The notes beneath the pieces are model-generated. The model did not search any database. It was given only the letters and a program-made list of their open reading frames with translations, and was not told the DNA's origin. 64,000 nt of DNA, taken from Gemmobacter megaterium (GTDB taxonomy: Bacteria > Pseudomonadota > Alphaproteobacteria > Rhodobacterales > Rhodobacteraceae). This document shows, piece after piece, positions 8,861 to 18,660 of this stretch (position 1 is its first letter; the number at the start of each line of letters is the position of its first letter). Both the position numbers and the translations under genes were made by a program. The stretch spans positions 866,679 through 930,678 of the forward strand of contig NZ_FTOT01000001.1 of assembly GCF_900156815.1 (NCBI RefSeq). The letters are read 5' to 3'.

Positions 8861-9974
8861 ATGTCCGGGCCGGAAAGACGAAACAACGGTCGCGGCGGAT
8901 CATCAGCCACAGAACCGTGCCGGGATTCGGCAAAAACACCCCCGGAACCGCTGCGGTCAGCGTGGAGCCATCGAATTCCATACGGAATTCGACAAGGCTT
9001 TCACGCCCGAGAAACCGCGACCGCGCCACTGTGCCGCGCGCGGCGGTGCCATCCTGTGCGGTCGGGTTCGGGCCCCGGCCATTGCGGTCGAAGTCAATCT
9101 TCAGATGCTGGGGCCGGATCACGATTTCCACCGCCGCGCCATCGGTATGACCGGGGGTCAGAAAGGCCCCAAAGGGCGTTTCCGTCAACGCCCCCCTGGA
9201 AACGCCCCGGATGACGTTGATATCGCTGAAAAACGCCGCCGCCGCCTTGTCTACGGGGGCATTGTAGATGTTGTAGGGCGCGCCGCGCTGCACGATGCGT
9301 CCGTCGCGCATCAGGGCAATTTCATCGGCCATGCGCATCGCCTCGTCCGGCTCGTGCGTGACCAGCAGCACCGCCGTACCCGTCTCTTTCAACAGATCCA
9401 GGGTCGCATCGCGAATCCCGTCGCGCAACCGATTGTCGAGACCAGAGAACGGCTCGTCCATCAACATCACGCGCGGCTCTGGCGCCAGCGCACGGGCCAA
9501 TGCGACACGCTGTTGTTCCCCGCCCGACAACTCGTGCGGATACTTGCGGGCAAAGCCCGGCAGGTTCACCCGCTCCAACAAGGCGGCGACCCGCCTGGCG
9601 CGTTCCGCAGCAGGCAGATGCACCAGCCCGAACCCCACATTGTCTGCAACACACAGATGGGGGAACAGCGCAAAATCCTGAAACATCAGGCCGACAGAGC
9701 GCTGTTCCGGCGGGATCTGCGCACCATCGCCGCACACAACCTGCCCGTCGATCCGGACAAGCCCACGGTCAGGCATCTCGACGCCCGCAATCATGCGCAG
9801 CGTGGTCGACTTGCCGCAACCCGACGGTCCCAGCAGGCAGGTCACCTGCCCCGCCGCGATCGAAAGCGACACGTCATCGACCACAGGCATCGCGCCGAAC
9901 CGGCGCACGAGGTTGCGAACCTCCAGTCGTGGTGTTTCGGGCACTGTGGGCCCCCATTTCCGAGAGAAAGTCAC
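8859..9974 (-). CDS. ABC transporter ATP-binding protein (FbpC/PotA-like)
   Basis: The 371-residue ATPase of an ABC importer shows Walker A (GPSGCGKST, residues 49-57), the Q-loop (MFQDFALFPH), the ABC signature (LSGGEQQRVAL from residue 149), Walker B (VMLMDEP near residue 170) and the H-loop (LVTHEPDEA). A TOBE domain follows from about residue 275. The short linker and overall form resemble Fe(III) (FbpC) or polyamine/thiosulfate-type importers. No permease or binding protein is adjacent, so the substrate is open. Confidence 0.85.
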   Translation of the reverse strand: MTFSRKWGPTVPETPRLEVRNLVRRFGAMPVVDDVSLSIAAGQVTCLLGPSGCGKSTTLRMIAGVEMPDRGLVRIDGQVVCGDGAQIPPEQRSVGLMFQDFALFPHLCVADNVGFGLVHLPAAERARRVAALLERVNLPGFARKYPHELSGGEQQRVALARALAPEPRVMLMDEPFSGLDNRLRDGIRDATLDLLKETGTAVLLVTHEPDEAMRMADEIALMRDGRIVQRGAPYNIYNAPVDKAAAAFFSDINVIRGVSRGALTETPFGAFLTPGHTDGAAVEIVIRPQHLKIDFDRNGRGPNPTAQDGTAARGTVARSRFLGRESLVEFRMEFDGSTLTAAVPGVFLPNPGTVLWLMIRRDRCFVFPART

Positions 9975-10041
9975 AGGATTGACGGGGAAGTATCAGCGCA
10001 CAGCAGCCGGGACAAGGCCGGATCCGGCCTTGTCCCCTGAC

Positions 10042-11832
10042 TCAGATCAGGAAGGAATCCAGGTTGAAGTTCACAGTCCCGCCAAATCGCAGCACGAAAT
10101 CCGCAAAGCCATCGCCATCGGTATCGGCATGAACCTCGCGCACGTTCAACGCGAACTGAAAGCGCAACTGCCCGGCCTGCCCCGTGAACGGCGCCGTCCC
10201 GACAAAGGTGAACGCCTGCTTGCCATCCAGCGCACTGTTGGCGTCGATCCCGCGCAGATCGACCCGATCAAGGCCCGGATCGAATCCGGCAATGGTGTCA
10301 ATGCCCTGACCACCGCTTTCCTCGGCCGCCAGATAGACAAAGGTATCGGCCCCCGCGCCACCATCCAGCAGATCGGCGCCAAAGCCGCCCGTGATGATGT
10401 CATCGCCATCACCGCCGATAATCGTATCGTCGCCCGCGCCGCCGTTCAGCACGTCATTGCCGTTGCCACCGTCGAGCAGGTCGTCGCCAGCCCCCCCGGA
10501 CACTGTGTCAAAGCCCGACCCACCATACAGCGCGTCGTCGTCGCCGCCGCCGTCCAGCCGGTCGCGGCCGGATCCGCCGAAAAGGGTATCGTCCCCCGCA
10601 TTGCCGAACAGCGTATCATTTCCGGTCCCGCCGGTCAGCGCATCCTCGCCCGAGCCGCCGTCGATCTGATCGTTGCCTGCGCCCCCAAAGATCTGATCGT
10701 CATCGGCACCGCCAAAGATGCTGTCCGTGCCCTCGCCGCCCCAGATGCGGTCGTCTCCTGCGCCGCCATCCAGGCTGTCATTCCCGGCACCGCCTTTCAG
10801 AACGTCATCATCGTCCTGCGCCAACAGCGTATCATTGCCTGCGCCACCGCGCAGCACGTCCTCGCCCTCACCCCCGAACAACAGATCGGCACCGCTTCCG
10901 CCCGACAGGGTATCGTCGCCCAGATCGCCGAACAGGGTATCCTTGCCACCAAGCCCGGAGATCACGTTGTCCCCGGCATTGCCCAGCACCATGTTGTCCT
11001 GACGGTTGCCCGTACCCCGCAGCGCCTGCCCCTTGAGCTCCAGCGTCTCGATATGTTCGGGCAACAGGACATCGACCCAGGCCTCCAGCGTATCCCGGCC
11101 TTGCCCGCTCGATTCCACGATCAACGCGCCTGCATCGTCGATGATATAGAGGTCATTCCCGGCACCGCCCCGCACAATGCCGTCCACGCGCCCGCCACGG
11201 CCGTCGAACACATCGGCGCCGCTGCCCAGCGTCACATCCCCGACGATCAACCCACTGTTGACCAACGTATCCTTCTGGCTTCCGGTGCGCACTGCACCGT
11301 CGCGGCCGGTGCCGATCAATGTGCCGGAATTGTGAATCAGATTGCCGGTCAGCCCCGCGATATTGCGATCGTCCGCGTCGATGCGAATTGCCAACAGGCC
11401 CACGGCCTCGATACGGCCGGTGTTTACGATCTTGTTGCCATCCCCCCAAAGACCGATGGCCGCCGTGGGCGATTGTTCCAGTGACGATGTGATCCGGCCC
11501 GTGTTCAGGATATTCGCCCGCAGACCGGGAAATCCGGCCTGCTCGGCCGCGATCAATGTGCCCAGAGAAATGATATCGCCAGAGATCGTTCCATTGTTGG
11601 TGATCATGGGCCGGTAGGAACTGCCCTCGATACGGACATGGCCAATATATCCATCGTTCAGAATCTGCGAGAATCTGCCTTCGATGTCGATGCGGCCCAG
11701 CAACATACTGGCCCCTGCGCCCCTGCCGACAATGGCGCCCCCCGGAACGACCATCAGGGTCGAACTGTCCCGAAGCTCGAATGTGTCATTGGTCACATCC
11801 GCAATCACAAAACTTCCTACGCGCAACGCCAT
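10042..11832 (-). CDS. RTX (haemolysin-type calcium-binding) repeat protein
   Basis: The 596-residue protein has no N-terminal signal peptide. Residues 1-270 form a repetitive beta-helix-like region with recurring NTG/NSG turns (ILNTGRI, IVNTGRIEA, LIHNSGTL). Residues of about 285-500 hold roughly twenty tandem GGxGxDxLx nonapeptides that bind calcium and form a parallel beta-roll. The last ~100 residues end in a hydrophobic LDSFLI tail. Proteins of this type leave the cell through a type I secretion system using a C-terminal signal; no secretion genes are adjacent. No enzymatic domain is apparent, so a surface or matrix role is likely but unproven. Confidence 0.9.
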   Translation of the reverse strand: MALRVGSFVIADVTNDTFELRDSSTLMVVPGGAIVGRGAGASMLLGRIDIEGRFSQILNDGYIGHVRIEGSSYRPMITNNGTISGDIISLGTLIAAEQAGFPGLRANILNTGRITSSLEQSPTAAIGLWGDGNKIVNTGRIEAVGLLAIRIDADDRNIAGLTGNLIHNSGTLIGTGRDGAVRTGSQKDTLVNSGLIVGDVTLGSGADVFDGRGGRVDGIVRGGAGNDLYIIDDAGALIVESSGQGRDTLEAWVDVLLPEHIETLELKGQALRGTGNRQDNMVLGNAGDNVISGLGGKDTLFGDLGDDTLSGGSGADLLFGGEGEDVLRGGAGNDTLLAQDDDDVLKGGAGNDSLDGGAGDDRIWGGEGTDSIFGGADDDQIFGGAGNDQIDGGSGEDALTGGTGNDTLFGNAGDDTLFGGSGRDRLDGGGDDDALYGGSGFDTVSGGAGDDLLDGGNGNDVLNGGAGDDTIIGGDGDDIITGGFGADLLDGGAGADTFVYLAAEESGGQGIDTIAGFDPGLDRVDLRGIDANSALDGKQAFTFVGTAPFTGQAGQLRFQFALNVREVHADTDGDGFADFVLRFGGTVNFNLDSFLI

Positions 11833-11966
11833 GCAAACACCTGTGGATCAAATAAGGGGGGCTGACGACAAATCGCCAGCTAGCCTGAAATCTTGCAGCG
11901 CATTCCGGCTGCGTCAATCTGGCTCGTCACGCCCCGACCTTGGACAGGCAACATTTCAGCAGGCGT

Positions 11967-12689
11967 TCAGCGCTCCAGCCGCACGGCGGCCAGGATCGGG
12001 CCTGGCCCTGCCTCCTGCACGATCACCACCAGAGGCTCAGGGCCCATGGCATCCGCGCTCAGCATCAGGGCGGCCTTGCCTGACCATTCGCCAATGGCGG
12101 ACCAGTCGGTCACGATGTTGTGGTAGGTGATGGTCTGCCCCGCATTCTCGCCCCGCTCGATCAGCACCGTTTCTTCGGGGTCATAGCGGACCAGATGCAC
12201 GACAGCCGGCTTGCCCAGCGGCGGGTCGGCCTCTGCCTCGATTGTCAGTCGCTCGCCTTGCCAGCGCACGCCAAGGGTGACGCGGGGCGCCATTGCCGCA
12301 TGGGCTGCGATGCTGTCGCGGATCTCTTGCGGGCGCGTGCCTTCAACCCGATCCAGGCCACCCACGATCACCTGCGGCGTATAGATCATCCGCGCACCGG
12401 CTGCCTTGGCATAGCGTTTCTGCCGCTGCGTGAAGGCCGCCGAACCGAAGCTGTCCTTCCAGCCCAGGTAGTCCCAGTAGTCGACATGCAGCGCCAGCGC
12501 GATCAGATCCGTCTGCGCTGCCAGTTCGGCAAAATAGGCATCGGCAGGCGGACAGGCCACGCAGCCCTGCGAGGTGAACAACTCCACCACAACCGGCGTC
12601 TGCTGGGCATGTGCTGGGCCAGAGATCCCTACGGCGCCGACAACCAGACCCGCAAGCCCTGCCCTGTGCAGCCATGCTCCTGCGTTCAT
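11967..12689 (-). CDS. Exported DUF1223 (thioredoxin-fold) protein
   Basis: The 240-residue product begins with a signal peptide (ending SGPAHA, about residue 28) and a thioredoxin-like fold containing VVVELFTSQGCVACPPAD, a CxxC motif. This is the DUF1223 signature, followed by DYWDYLGWKDSF and YTPQVIVGG. The start at 12689 is chosen because the alternative 34 codons upstream gives no signal peptide. Periplasmic redox activity is plausible from the CxxC motif, but the family has no assigned reaction. Confidence 0.85.
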   Translation of the reverse strand: MNAGAWLHRAGLAGLVVGAVGISGPAHAQQTPVVVELFTSQGCVACPPADAYFAELAAQTDLIALALHVDYWDYLGWKDSFGSAAFTQRQKRYAKAAGARMIYTPQVIVGGLDRVEGTRPQEIRDSIAAHAAMAPRVTLGVRWQGERLTIEAEADPPLGKPAVVHLVRYDPEETVLIERGENAGQTITYHNIVTDWSAIGEWSGKAALMLSADAMGPEPLVVIVQEAGPGPILAAVRLER

Positions 12690-12954
12690 GCCGTTTCCCC
12701 TGACTTGTCCCCTTTGCGTGCTTAACCCGACACGAGGGGGCTCGCCAATCAAGGATTTGCGAGTGCCCCCCGCCAGACCGACCGACGCCACGTCCAGATC
12801 GCCGATGGGGCGCCTGTGCCGACGGCAACGGGTGCGCCTGGGTGGACTATGTCACCTCTGACCAGGCCAAGCGCGTTGAGGACGAAATGGCTCGGCGCCG
12901 GCGCGGTGTTGCTGCGATTGGTCAGAGCAGTATGCGCACTTACAAGCTCTGTGA

Positions 12955-13377
12955 TCAGGTCGGCGAGGGCCGGTTCAACTGCTCGGTCACGATCTGCAAA
13001 GTTTCGTCAAGGATTCGATCAAACTCGGTCACTTGTTCGGACGTGGCCCCCAGTTTCGCCAGCCCCGGTCCGCAGCCGCGCAATCCATCGATATAGATCG
13101 CGACCCGTTCGACGGGGCTGCCCGATACGAAGGCATCGTAATCCAGTTGCGGGCAACAGTTGTAGATGCGGTTCTTGCGTTCGACGCGCGAACGGGCGGG
13201 GTAACGATCCCGCCGGTCTGCCGTCATGATGATTGGAATATATCTGACTTTTGCAGAAAACGACTTTAGCTCGCTCAACGAAATAAGGGCATTAATTTGG
13301 CTTTCAATTAAATGACGCACTTCATGCAATCTATCTATCGCCACTCCATTACCCTCGGCTGCTGACCAGAACTCCAT
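12955..13377 (-). CDS. Unknown small protein, possibly an immunity protein
   Basis: I do not recognise this 140-residue protein. It is soluble and mostly helical, with RNRIYNCCPQLDYDAFVSG and VERVAIYIDGLRGCGPGLAKLG as its most distinctive segments. A good ribosome site (GAGGTG, 5 nt before the ATG) and a mid-length intact frame argue that it is real. Its base composition is more AT-rich towards the 5' end than neighbouring genes, which suggests transfer. Size and isolation resemble polymorphic-toxin immunity proteins, but that is only a guess. Upstream (12800-12954) the plus strand has a run of codons (GACADGNGCAWVDYVTSDQAKR) that may be the remnant of another gene. Confidence 0.5.
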   Translation of the reverse strand: MEFWSAAEGNGVAIDRLHEVRHLIESQINALISLSELKSFSAKVRYIPIIMTADRRDRYPARSRVERKNRIYNCCPQLDYDAFVSGSPVERVAIYIDGLRGCGPGLAKLGATSEQVTEFDRILDETLQIVTEQLNRPSPT

Positions 13378-13923
13378 TCTTCACCTCATCTTAAGAGTCT
13401 AGCTTGCGTTTACCACCTGAATGTATGGCTGGGAAACTGAATCGCTCCGGGTTTTCCGGAGGCTGAATTTTGTTAGGGTCAGGACTTCGGTAACGGGGTC
13501 GTTCCAGTCAAGCGTTTTTCCGCATGCGGGATTCACCGCCGGACCGCGGTTTTGTCCTTTGAACACTTGATCTGCTTCCCTTCTCGGCAGCCTTCGCCTG
13601 AGGTCGACCCGGGTGAATGCTTCGGTCCGTGGTCAGCGCTGTGGCCGCCAACATGATGCTGGTTCAATGCAATTCCGATGTGCCCATCTCATTGGCGTAC
13701 TCGATACGACCGGCATCAGTCCTGAGCACGGCATCACCGGAACCGCGTCCCGTGGGTTTCGTGCCCAAACCAGATCGACCGCGACCCGTTTCAGCAATCT
13801 GTCAGAGTTGCATTTGGCGCCGGATGAACGTTCAACCAACCGCCCCGCACCGCCTTATGACAAGACGGACGGTTAGGTTTTGCTTCTATGCGTTCCCCCA
13901 GCGTTCCCCATAGCGGAAACGAG
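13378..13923. other. Gene-poor stretch beside the island
   Basis: No convincing gene is seen. At about 13438-13480 a palindromic GCTCCGGGTTTTCCGGAGGC resembles the ends of some insertion sequences, and the following 400 nt lack a coherent reading frame. This could be a decayed IS, but no transposase motif was found. Confidence 0.3.
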
Positions 13924-13945
13924 AAAAGCCCCCTTGCGGGGGCTT
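13924..13945 (-). terminator. Displaced terminator of tRNA-Asn
   Basis: An 8-bp stem (AAGCCCCC/GGGGGCTT, 4-nt loop) is followed on the minus strand by TTTTCTCG. It lies 30 nt from the 19-bp tRNA-Asn 3' end fragment at 13975. Without the island, tRNA-Asn would run directly into it, so it is probably the tRNA's original terminator separated by the insertion. Confidence 0.65.
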
Positions 13946-13974
13946 GCTCGTAAATCCTTGGCATTTCAGGGATT

Positions 13975-13993
13975 TTTGGCTCCGGCGGTAGGG
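13975..13993. repeat. attL: partial copy of tRNA-Asn 3' end
   Basis: TTTGGCTCCGGCGGTAGGG is identical to 55888-55906 within the tRNA-Asn gene. Sequence identity ends sharply on both sides. Confidence 0.8.
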
Positions 13994-14066
13994 GGCGCAG
14001 CCGGAGCTAAATTCGCAACCAAGTATTTGATATGTATAGTGATATTCACCAACGCTCCTGCGTCGT

Positions 14067-14098
14067 GTATGGCAGTTTTGTATGGCACTTGTATGGCA
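14067..14098 (+). promoter_or_regulatory. Candidate integrase arm-type sites, left end
   Basis: GTATGGCA occurs three times (14067, 14080, 14091) with 13- and 11-nt periodicity. The same octamer occurs twice with 13-nt periodicity next to the right attachment site (55816, 55829). Directly repeated short sites flanking both core sites are typical arm sites for tyrosine integrases. Confidence 0.5.
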
Positions 14099-14362
14099 GT
14101 CGTTGTCGGCCCGTTCATGACGACCTGGGCGGTCATCGTGCTGCGGCCTGCGCGGCCTCTCCTGTCTGATTTGCTGGTTTTCCGGAGGATGATCGCCGAG
14201 CCTTGGCTCGTCAAGACGCTGGAGCCGGGCCGAGGGAGGCAGGTGTGGCCCGGCTTGGAGGGGACAGGGTCACGGCATGGATGAATAGGGATCACATCTT
14301 ATCCGTTCTTGGCTATTCTTTTGGGTTTGGGATAACATGTGGTTCCTGAAAGGTGTTTCTCA

Positions 14363-14665
14363 ATGATTCCGTCCTTCGACACAGCCCTTGATCTGCGTGA
14401 GACTATCCGGCTTGCTGCGCGCAACCGGCGCATTGCGCTTGGCCTGACGCAATCTGATCTGGCCGGACGATCCGGCGTGCCGCTCGGCACGCTGAAGCGG
14501 TTCGAACGGCTGGGAGAGGTGTCGCTGACGACGCTGCTGGCACTTGCCGAGGCCCTGGACGCGCTGGACGGGTTTCACGGGCTTTTCCCTCTGCCAGAAG
14601 CGCGCAGCCTTGACGATCTGGAGCGCCAGTCCACCATGCCGCAGCGGGCGAGGAGGCGCGGATGA
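14363..14665 (+). CDS. hipB: HipB-like XRE antitoxin
   Basis: The 100-residue protein contains an XRE helix-turn-helix at about residues 10-65 (RETIRLAARNRRIALGLTQ, then LAGRSGVPLGTLKRFE). The gene ends in an ATGA overlap with a hipA homologue, the standard hipBA arrangement in which the antitoxin binds both its toxin and its own promoter. The ATG at 14363 starts the conserved domain; an upstream in-frame start at 14339 adds eight residues. Confidence 0.85.
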   Translation: MIPSFDTALDLRETIRLAARNRRIALGLTQSDLAGRSGVPLGTLKRFERLGEVSLTTLLALAEALDALDGFHGLFPLPEARSLDDLERQSTMPQRARRRG

Positions 14666-15900
14666 ACGCCCGCAGGCTGCATGTTGCGCTCGATTTCGGC
14701 GATGGGGCCGATGTGCCTGTGGGGCAGTTGGGTTGGGATGGTGGCGCACGGCAGGTGGTGGCGGAATGGGATGCGGGTTTTGCCGCCAGCCCTTTTCCGC
14801 TGAGCCCGCTGCTGGTCCGGGCCCCGTCCGGGCTGATGCGCCCGAAGGGGCGTTCTTTCGGGGATCTGCCCGGCCTTTTCGGCGACAGCCTTCCCGACGG
14901 CTGGGGGCGACTCCTGATCGACCGGGAGCTTGCGGCGCGGGGGCGGTCCTCCATCGACATCACCGATCTGGATCGCCTTTCCATGATCGGCCGCGATGGG
15001 ATGGGGGCCTTGACCTATCGCCCGGCGGATGAGCCGGAGCGGCAGGAGGACATCAGCCTCGACTGGTTTGACCGTCTGGTGCCCGAGGTCGGCGGCGGCG
15101 CAACGGCAGAAGACCTTGAGCGGTTGCGGCATATGGCGGGCGGCTCGCAGGGGGCAAGGCCGAAATTCGTGGCGCAGATCTCGGCAGATGGCGCGCGTCT
15201 TCGCGGGCACCGCCAGGCATGGGAACAGGGCTGGCGGCATGTCCTGGTCAAGCGGCGCGCCCTTACGGACGCCGCCGGCGCCATCGAAGCCGAAGCCGCC
15301 TATGCCGCAATGGCGAAGGCGGCCGGTATCAGCATGATGCCGGTTGAGGTCTTGCGGGCAGTGGCCGGAGAGCCGTTCTTCGTGACCAAGCGTTTCGACC
15401 GTGATGGCGGAGCGCGGCTGCATACGCAGACGGTGGCGGCGTTGCTGGATGTCGATTTTCGCGCCGCAACGCTCGATTATCTCGAGCTTTTGAAGCTCGT
15501 GCGGATGATGACGCGAGATCAGCGTGCGGTTGAGGAGATGTTCCGCCGGATGGTGTTCAACGTGCGTGCGCTAAATCGTGACGACCACTTGAAGAACCAC
15601 GCTTTTCTGATGGACGCCACCGGCGCCTGGTCTTTGGCTCCGGCCTATGACCTCAGCTTCAGCCGCGGACCGGGCGGCGAGCATACGCTTCTGGTCGGCG
15701 GCGAGGGCCGCAGGCCAGGACACAGGCAATTCGAGCATGTGGCCGAGAAATCGGGGATCAGGCCGCGACAGGCACGGGCGATTGTCGATGAGGTGGATGC
15801 GGCCGTCGCGGATTGGTCCCAGCATGCAGAGGCGGCAGCGGTTCCCGGGCAGATGACGGACGAGATTTCAGGTGCATTGCTCTTGGCGCGCGAATGGTGA
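14662..15900 (+). CDS. hipA: HipA-like serine/threonine kinase toxin
   Basis: HipA kinases phosphorylate targets such as glutamyl-tRNA synthetase and cause growth arrest; HipB neutralises them. The 412-residue protein has the N-terminal subdomain (PLSPLLVRAPSGLMRPKGRS), the P-loop-like GSQGARPK (161-168), the lysine strand (WRHVLVKRR) and the catalytic motif FNVRALNRDDHLKNHAF near residue 298, followed by PAYDLSFS. All key residues are present, so it should be active. It forms an operon with the preceding antitoxin. Confidence 0.9.
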   Translation: MNARRLHVALDFGDGADVPVGQLGWDGGARQVVAEWDAGFAASPFPLSPLLVRAPSGLMRPKGRSFGDLPGLFGDSLPDGWGRLLIDRELAARGRSSIDITDLDRLSMIGRDGMGALTYRPADEPERQEDISLDWFDRLVPEVGGGATAEDLERLRHMAGGSQGARPKFVAQISADGARLRGHRQAWEQGWRHVLVKRRALTDAAGAIEAEAAYAAMAKAAGISMMPVEVLRAVAGEPFFVTKRFDRDGGARLHTQTVAALLDVDFRAATLDYLELLKLVRMMTRDQRAVEEMFRRMVFNVRALNRDDHLKNHAFLMDATGAWSLAPAYDLSFSRGPGGEHTLLVGGEGRRPGHRQFEHVAEKSGIRPRQARAIVDEVDAAVADWSQHAEAAAVPGQMTDEISGALLLAREW

Positions 15901-16227
15901 ACGCCCGTTTCTATCTCGCTACATTCACAGAGCGGAGGCTTGGCGTGAGGCTCAGGGCCGAGGTGGCGTTATGACTGAAGCGGGGACGGTTGCTGACTGA
16001 CAGCATGTGGACAAAAGGGCGGCCCAAAAAGACGTTCGGCCTTGTATCTACGTAAGGCTGTATTGGGCCAGTCGGTGGATCTGAATCTCTAAGATATCCG
16101 GTGCTGGCACTCCGACTATTTTGATGAAAGAGTGTGAGGAAGAGCGGACGTCACGCGCATCAGACGAAGCTTTGAATACATGACGCCCCGCGCGATAAAG
16201 TGCGCAATGGCGTGGATGGAGACCCAA

Positions 16228-18660
16228 ATGAAGTTGAGCCAAGCATTTGCGCGCTTCTACAAGTCGTTTAATTTCGACCATGTGCGCAAACTCGACGCGA
16301 AGGATCATATGCCATGGGACTCATTCCGCGGCCAATGTTTCCCGTTCGTCCGGGTGCCGATCGACACGCGCATCACCACCGTTGTCGGTGCCAACGAATC
16401 CGGCAAGAGTCATCTGCTCGGCGCGATTAAAAGCGCCATCACTGGCCGTGACATCGAACGCCGTGATCTCTGCCGCTACTCGCCCTATTTTGGCGTGGCC
16501 CGGGGCCAGCGCTGCTGGCCGCATGTCGGTGTCGGCTGGGACCAACTCTCGCCTGAAGAGGTCGAGGTGATCGGCACGATCGCACAAGTCGCCGATACCG
16601 GATTCGATCGCTTCGTGCTGATCCGTGAATCGCCCGATGACACGCATCTGTGGATTCCTGGGAGCGACGGCAACTGGACCAAAGCGGAACTCGATGCCGA
16701 TGATTGCCAAACCCTTGAGGCGTTGCTTCCACAACCGTTCCTGATCAAGCCTGAGGTTGCGCTCCCCAACGCCATCCCTTTCGGCTATATACTGAACGGC
16801 GCAGCGGCCCCGTGCTCCGAGGTCAGTCGGTCGGCCGCGCGCGGGATTCTCGACGCCGCGCCTTCGCTCAAGTCATGGCTCGGCAACAACCCTGAGCATG
16901 CGCAAAACTATGCCGGCCAGATATTCTCCCTGCTGCACCCCTTGGTGCAGCCGGCAGAGGAGGCCCTGTCGGCGAACGAGCTGGCCTCCTACGAGCTGGG
17001 CCGCCGACTGTTGGTCGAACTCGGCGAGATCGATCCAGAAGGTCTCGAGGATCTCGCCCGCGCCGTCGACAAGTGCGACGAGGGCTATGCCAACGGCCTG
17101 TTGCGCAGCGTCAACCAGCAGCTCGAGCGCAAGCTCAACTTCCGGCGCTATTGGGTCCAGGACCGCGACTTTACCCTGCGCACCGTGCTACGCCACCGCG
17201 AGCTCGCCTTCACGATCAGCGATCGGACGGGCACCGAATACACCTTCTCCGAGCGCAGCAGCGGCCTGCGCTACTTCCTCTCCTATTTGATCCAGGCGCA
17301 AGTCCACCGCCCGGCATCCGCACGCGAGTCGATCCTACTGATGGACGAGCCCGACACCTATTTGTCGGCCGAGGCGCAGCAGGACCTCATGCGCGTGTTC
17401 CAGGATCTCGCCGAACCAAACTCAGACCGTGATCCTATCCAAGTCGTCTACGTCACCCACTCGCCGTTCCTGCTCGACAAGAATCATGGCGAGCGCATCC
17501 GCGTCCTCGAAAAGGGGACGATCAGCGACGGCACGCGCGTCGTGCCCAATGTGACGCGCAACCACTATGAGCCGTTGCGCTCGGCCTTTGGCGCCTTTGT
17601 CGGCGAGACCGCCTTTGTCGGGGCGGTCAATCTGCTCGTCGAAGGACCGGCCGACCAAATCGTCCTAGCCGCCGCCGCCACCGCGATCCGCAAGGTCTCG
17701 CCGCATATCGATGACGATTCGCTCGATCTCAACCGCATCGTCATCGTGCCCTGCGGCTCGGCCGGCGAGGTTCCCCATACCTTGTTCCGCATCCGCGGCC
17801 AGGGCGCAGACAAGCCGCCGACCGTGATCCTACTCGATTCCGATACCTCGGGGCTGGACGCCAAGAAGCTGCTCACCACCGACAAGATGCTCAAGCGCAA
17901 TATCTCTCCGGTGCTCGTGCTGGACCTGGCGACAATCGGCAGCGCCGTGCCGGATTGGCCGACCACGCTTGAACTCGAGGATCTGGTCCCGCCCGGCCTC
18001 GCCCATGCGGCGGTCGGCGTGTTCATCGACGAGGTGATGAAGTTTCGCGAGGGCGCCAAGCCCAAGATCCCCCTGGCCGCGATCACCAAAGCGATCGCCG
18101 AGGGCGGGCCGCTGCTCGACGCGGTCAACAAGGTCGTCAAGCAGACCAATGGCCGCATCGAGAAGGTCGGCTTCGCCAAGGCCATCGCCCGGCTGTGCGC
18201 GCAGCCGCTCGAACCCGAACTCGCCGCCGACATGGCGCTGTTCCTCGATCGCATGCGCGTCCTGTTCCGTGCGATCAACAAGGCAAGGCGAATCGCCGAG
18301 CGCGATGCCGGCACCCAGCGCCTGGAAACGCTGGTCGACCAGCGCGCACGGCTGTTCGTTATGGACAATCCCCATCACGCCACCCGCGAGCGGGCGCGGA
18401 TCGTGCTCGACGACATCGAGGACAATCTCGATTTGTCGGTCGAAGCCGACGCGATACGCAACGACATCCTCGCGCTGCGCCGCGACTTCGCGCTCGACGG
18501 CGATCCCGACGAGGCGGTCGACCCCTATGCGGCGTTCCACGCCGCCTTGGCCGGCCTCAAGCACGCCCATCGCCGTTCGCTGCAGGCGGCGGCGCCTGTG
18601 GCCGCCGTCCCCGCGGCGCCGGCGCCGACACCTGCGGAAGGCGCGGGCACGCCGGCATGA
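16228..18660 (+). CDS. OLD-family AAA ATPase with TOPRIM domain
   Basis: The 810-residue protein joins an ABC/SMC-like ATPase head to a TOPRIM nuclease domain, the OLD architecture used in several anti-phage systems. Walker A (VGANESGKSH, about residues 52-61), an SMC-like signature (FSERSSGLRYFLSYL), Walker B (LLMDEPDTYLS, about 370) and VTHSPFLLDK precede TOPRIM motifs LLVEGPADQIVL (about 470) and VILLDSDTSGLD (about 537). A helical C-terminal region of ~250 residues follows, ending in an Ala/Pro tail. The start at 16228 follows GGAG at 6 nt; further ATGs lie upstream. Its stop overlaps (ATGA) a gene with HSDR_N-like sequence that is truncated here. It is not a GajA/GajB arrangement, since no UvrD helicase follows. 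Confidence 0.8.
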   Translation: MKLSQAFARFYKSFNFDHVRKLDAKDHMPWDSFRGQCFPFVRVPIDTRITTVVGANESGKSHLLGAIKSAITGRDIERRDLCRYSPYFGVARGQRCWPHVGVGWDQLSPEEVEVIGTIAQVADTGFDRFVLIRESPDDTHLWIPGSDGNWTKAELDADDCQTLEALLPQPFLIKPEVALPNAIPFGYILNGAAAPCSEVSRSAARGILDAAPSLKSWLGNNPEHAQNYAGQIFSLLHPLVQPAEEALSANELASYELGRRLLVELGEIDPEGLEDLARAVDKCDEGYANGLLRSVNQQLERKLNFRRYWVQDRDFTLRTVLRHRELAFTISDRTGTEYTFSERSSGLRYFLSYLIQAQVHRPASARESILLMDEPDTYLSAEAQQDLMRVFQDLAEPNSDRDPIQVVYVTHSPFLLDKNHGERIRVLEKGTISDGTRVVPNVTRNHYEPLRSAFGAFVGETAFVGAVNLLVEGPADQIVLAAAATAIRKVSPHIDDDSLDLNRIVIVPCGSAGEVPHTLFRIRGQGADKPPTVILLDSDTSGLDAKKLLTTDKMLKRNISPVLVLDLATIGSAVPDWPTTLELEDLVPPGLAHAAVGVFIDEVMKFREGAKPKIPLAAITKAIAEGGPLLDAVNKVVKQTNGRIEKVGFAKAIARLCAQPLEPELAADMALFLDRMRVLFRAINKARRIAERDAGTQRLETLVDQRARLFVMDNPHHATRERARIVLDDIEDNLDLSVEADAIRNDILALRRDFALDGDPDEAVDPYAAFHAALAGLKHAHRRSLQAAAPVAAVPAAPAPTPAEGAGTPA

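Noticed and set aside
9793..11484. A 563-codon plus-strand frame opposite the RTX gene
   Set aside because: It mirrors the repetitive RTX coding sequence and consists of low-complexity Val/Ala repeats, an artefact of the repeats.
13613..13913. Overlapping small plus-strand frames of 87-98 codons
   Set aside because: Composition is arginine/proline-rich without motifs or ribosome sites; probably chance or a decayed IS.
16228..18660. The OLD ATPase as GajA of a Gabija system
   Set aside because: The following gene starts with an HSDR_N-like segment, not a UvrD helicase, so it is not Gabija as described.
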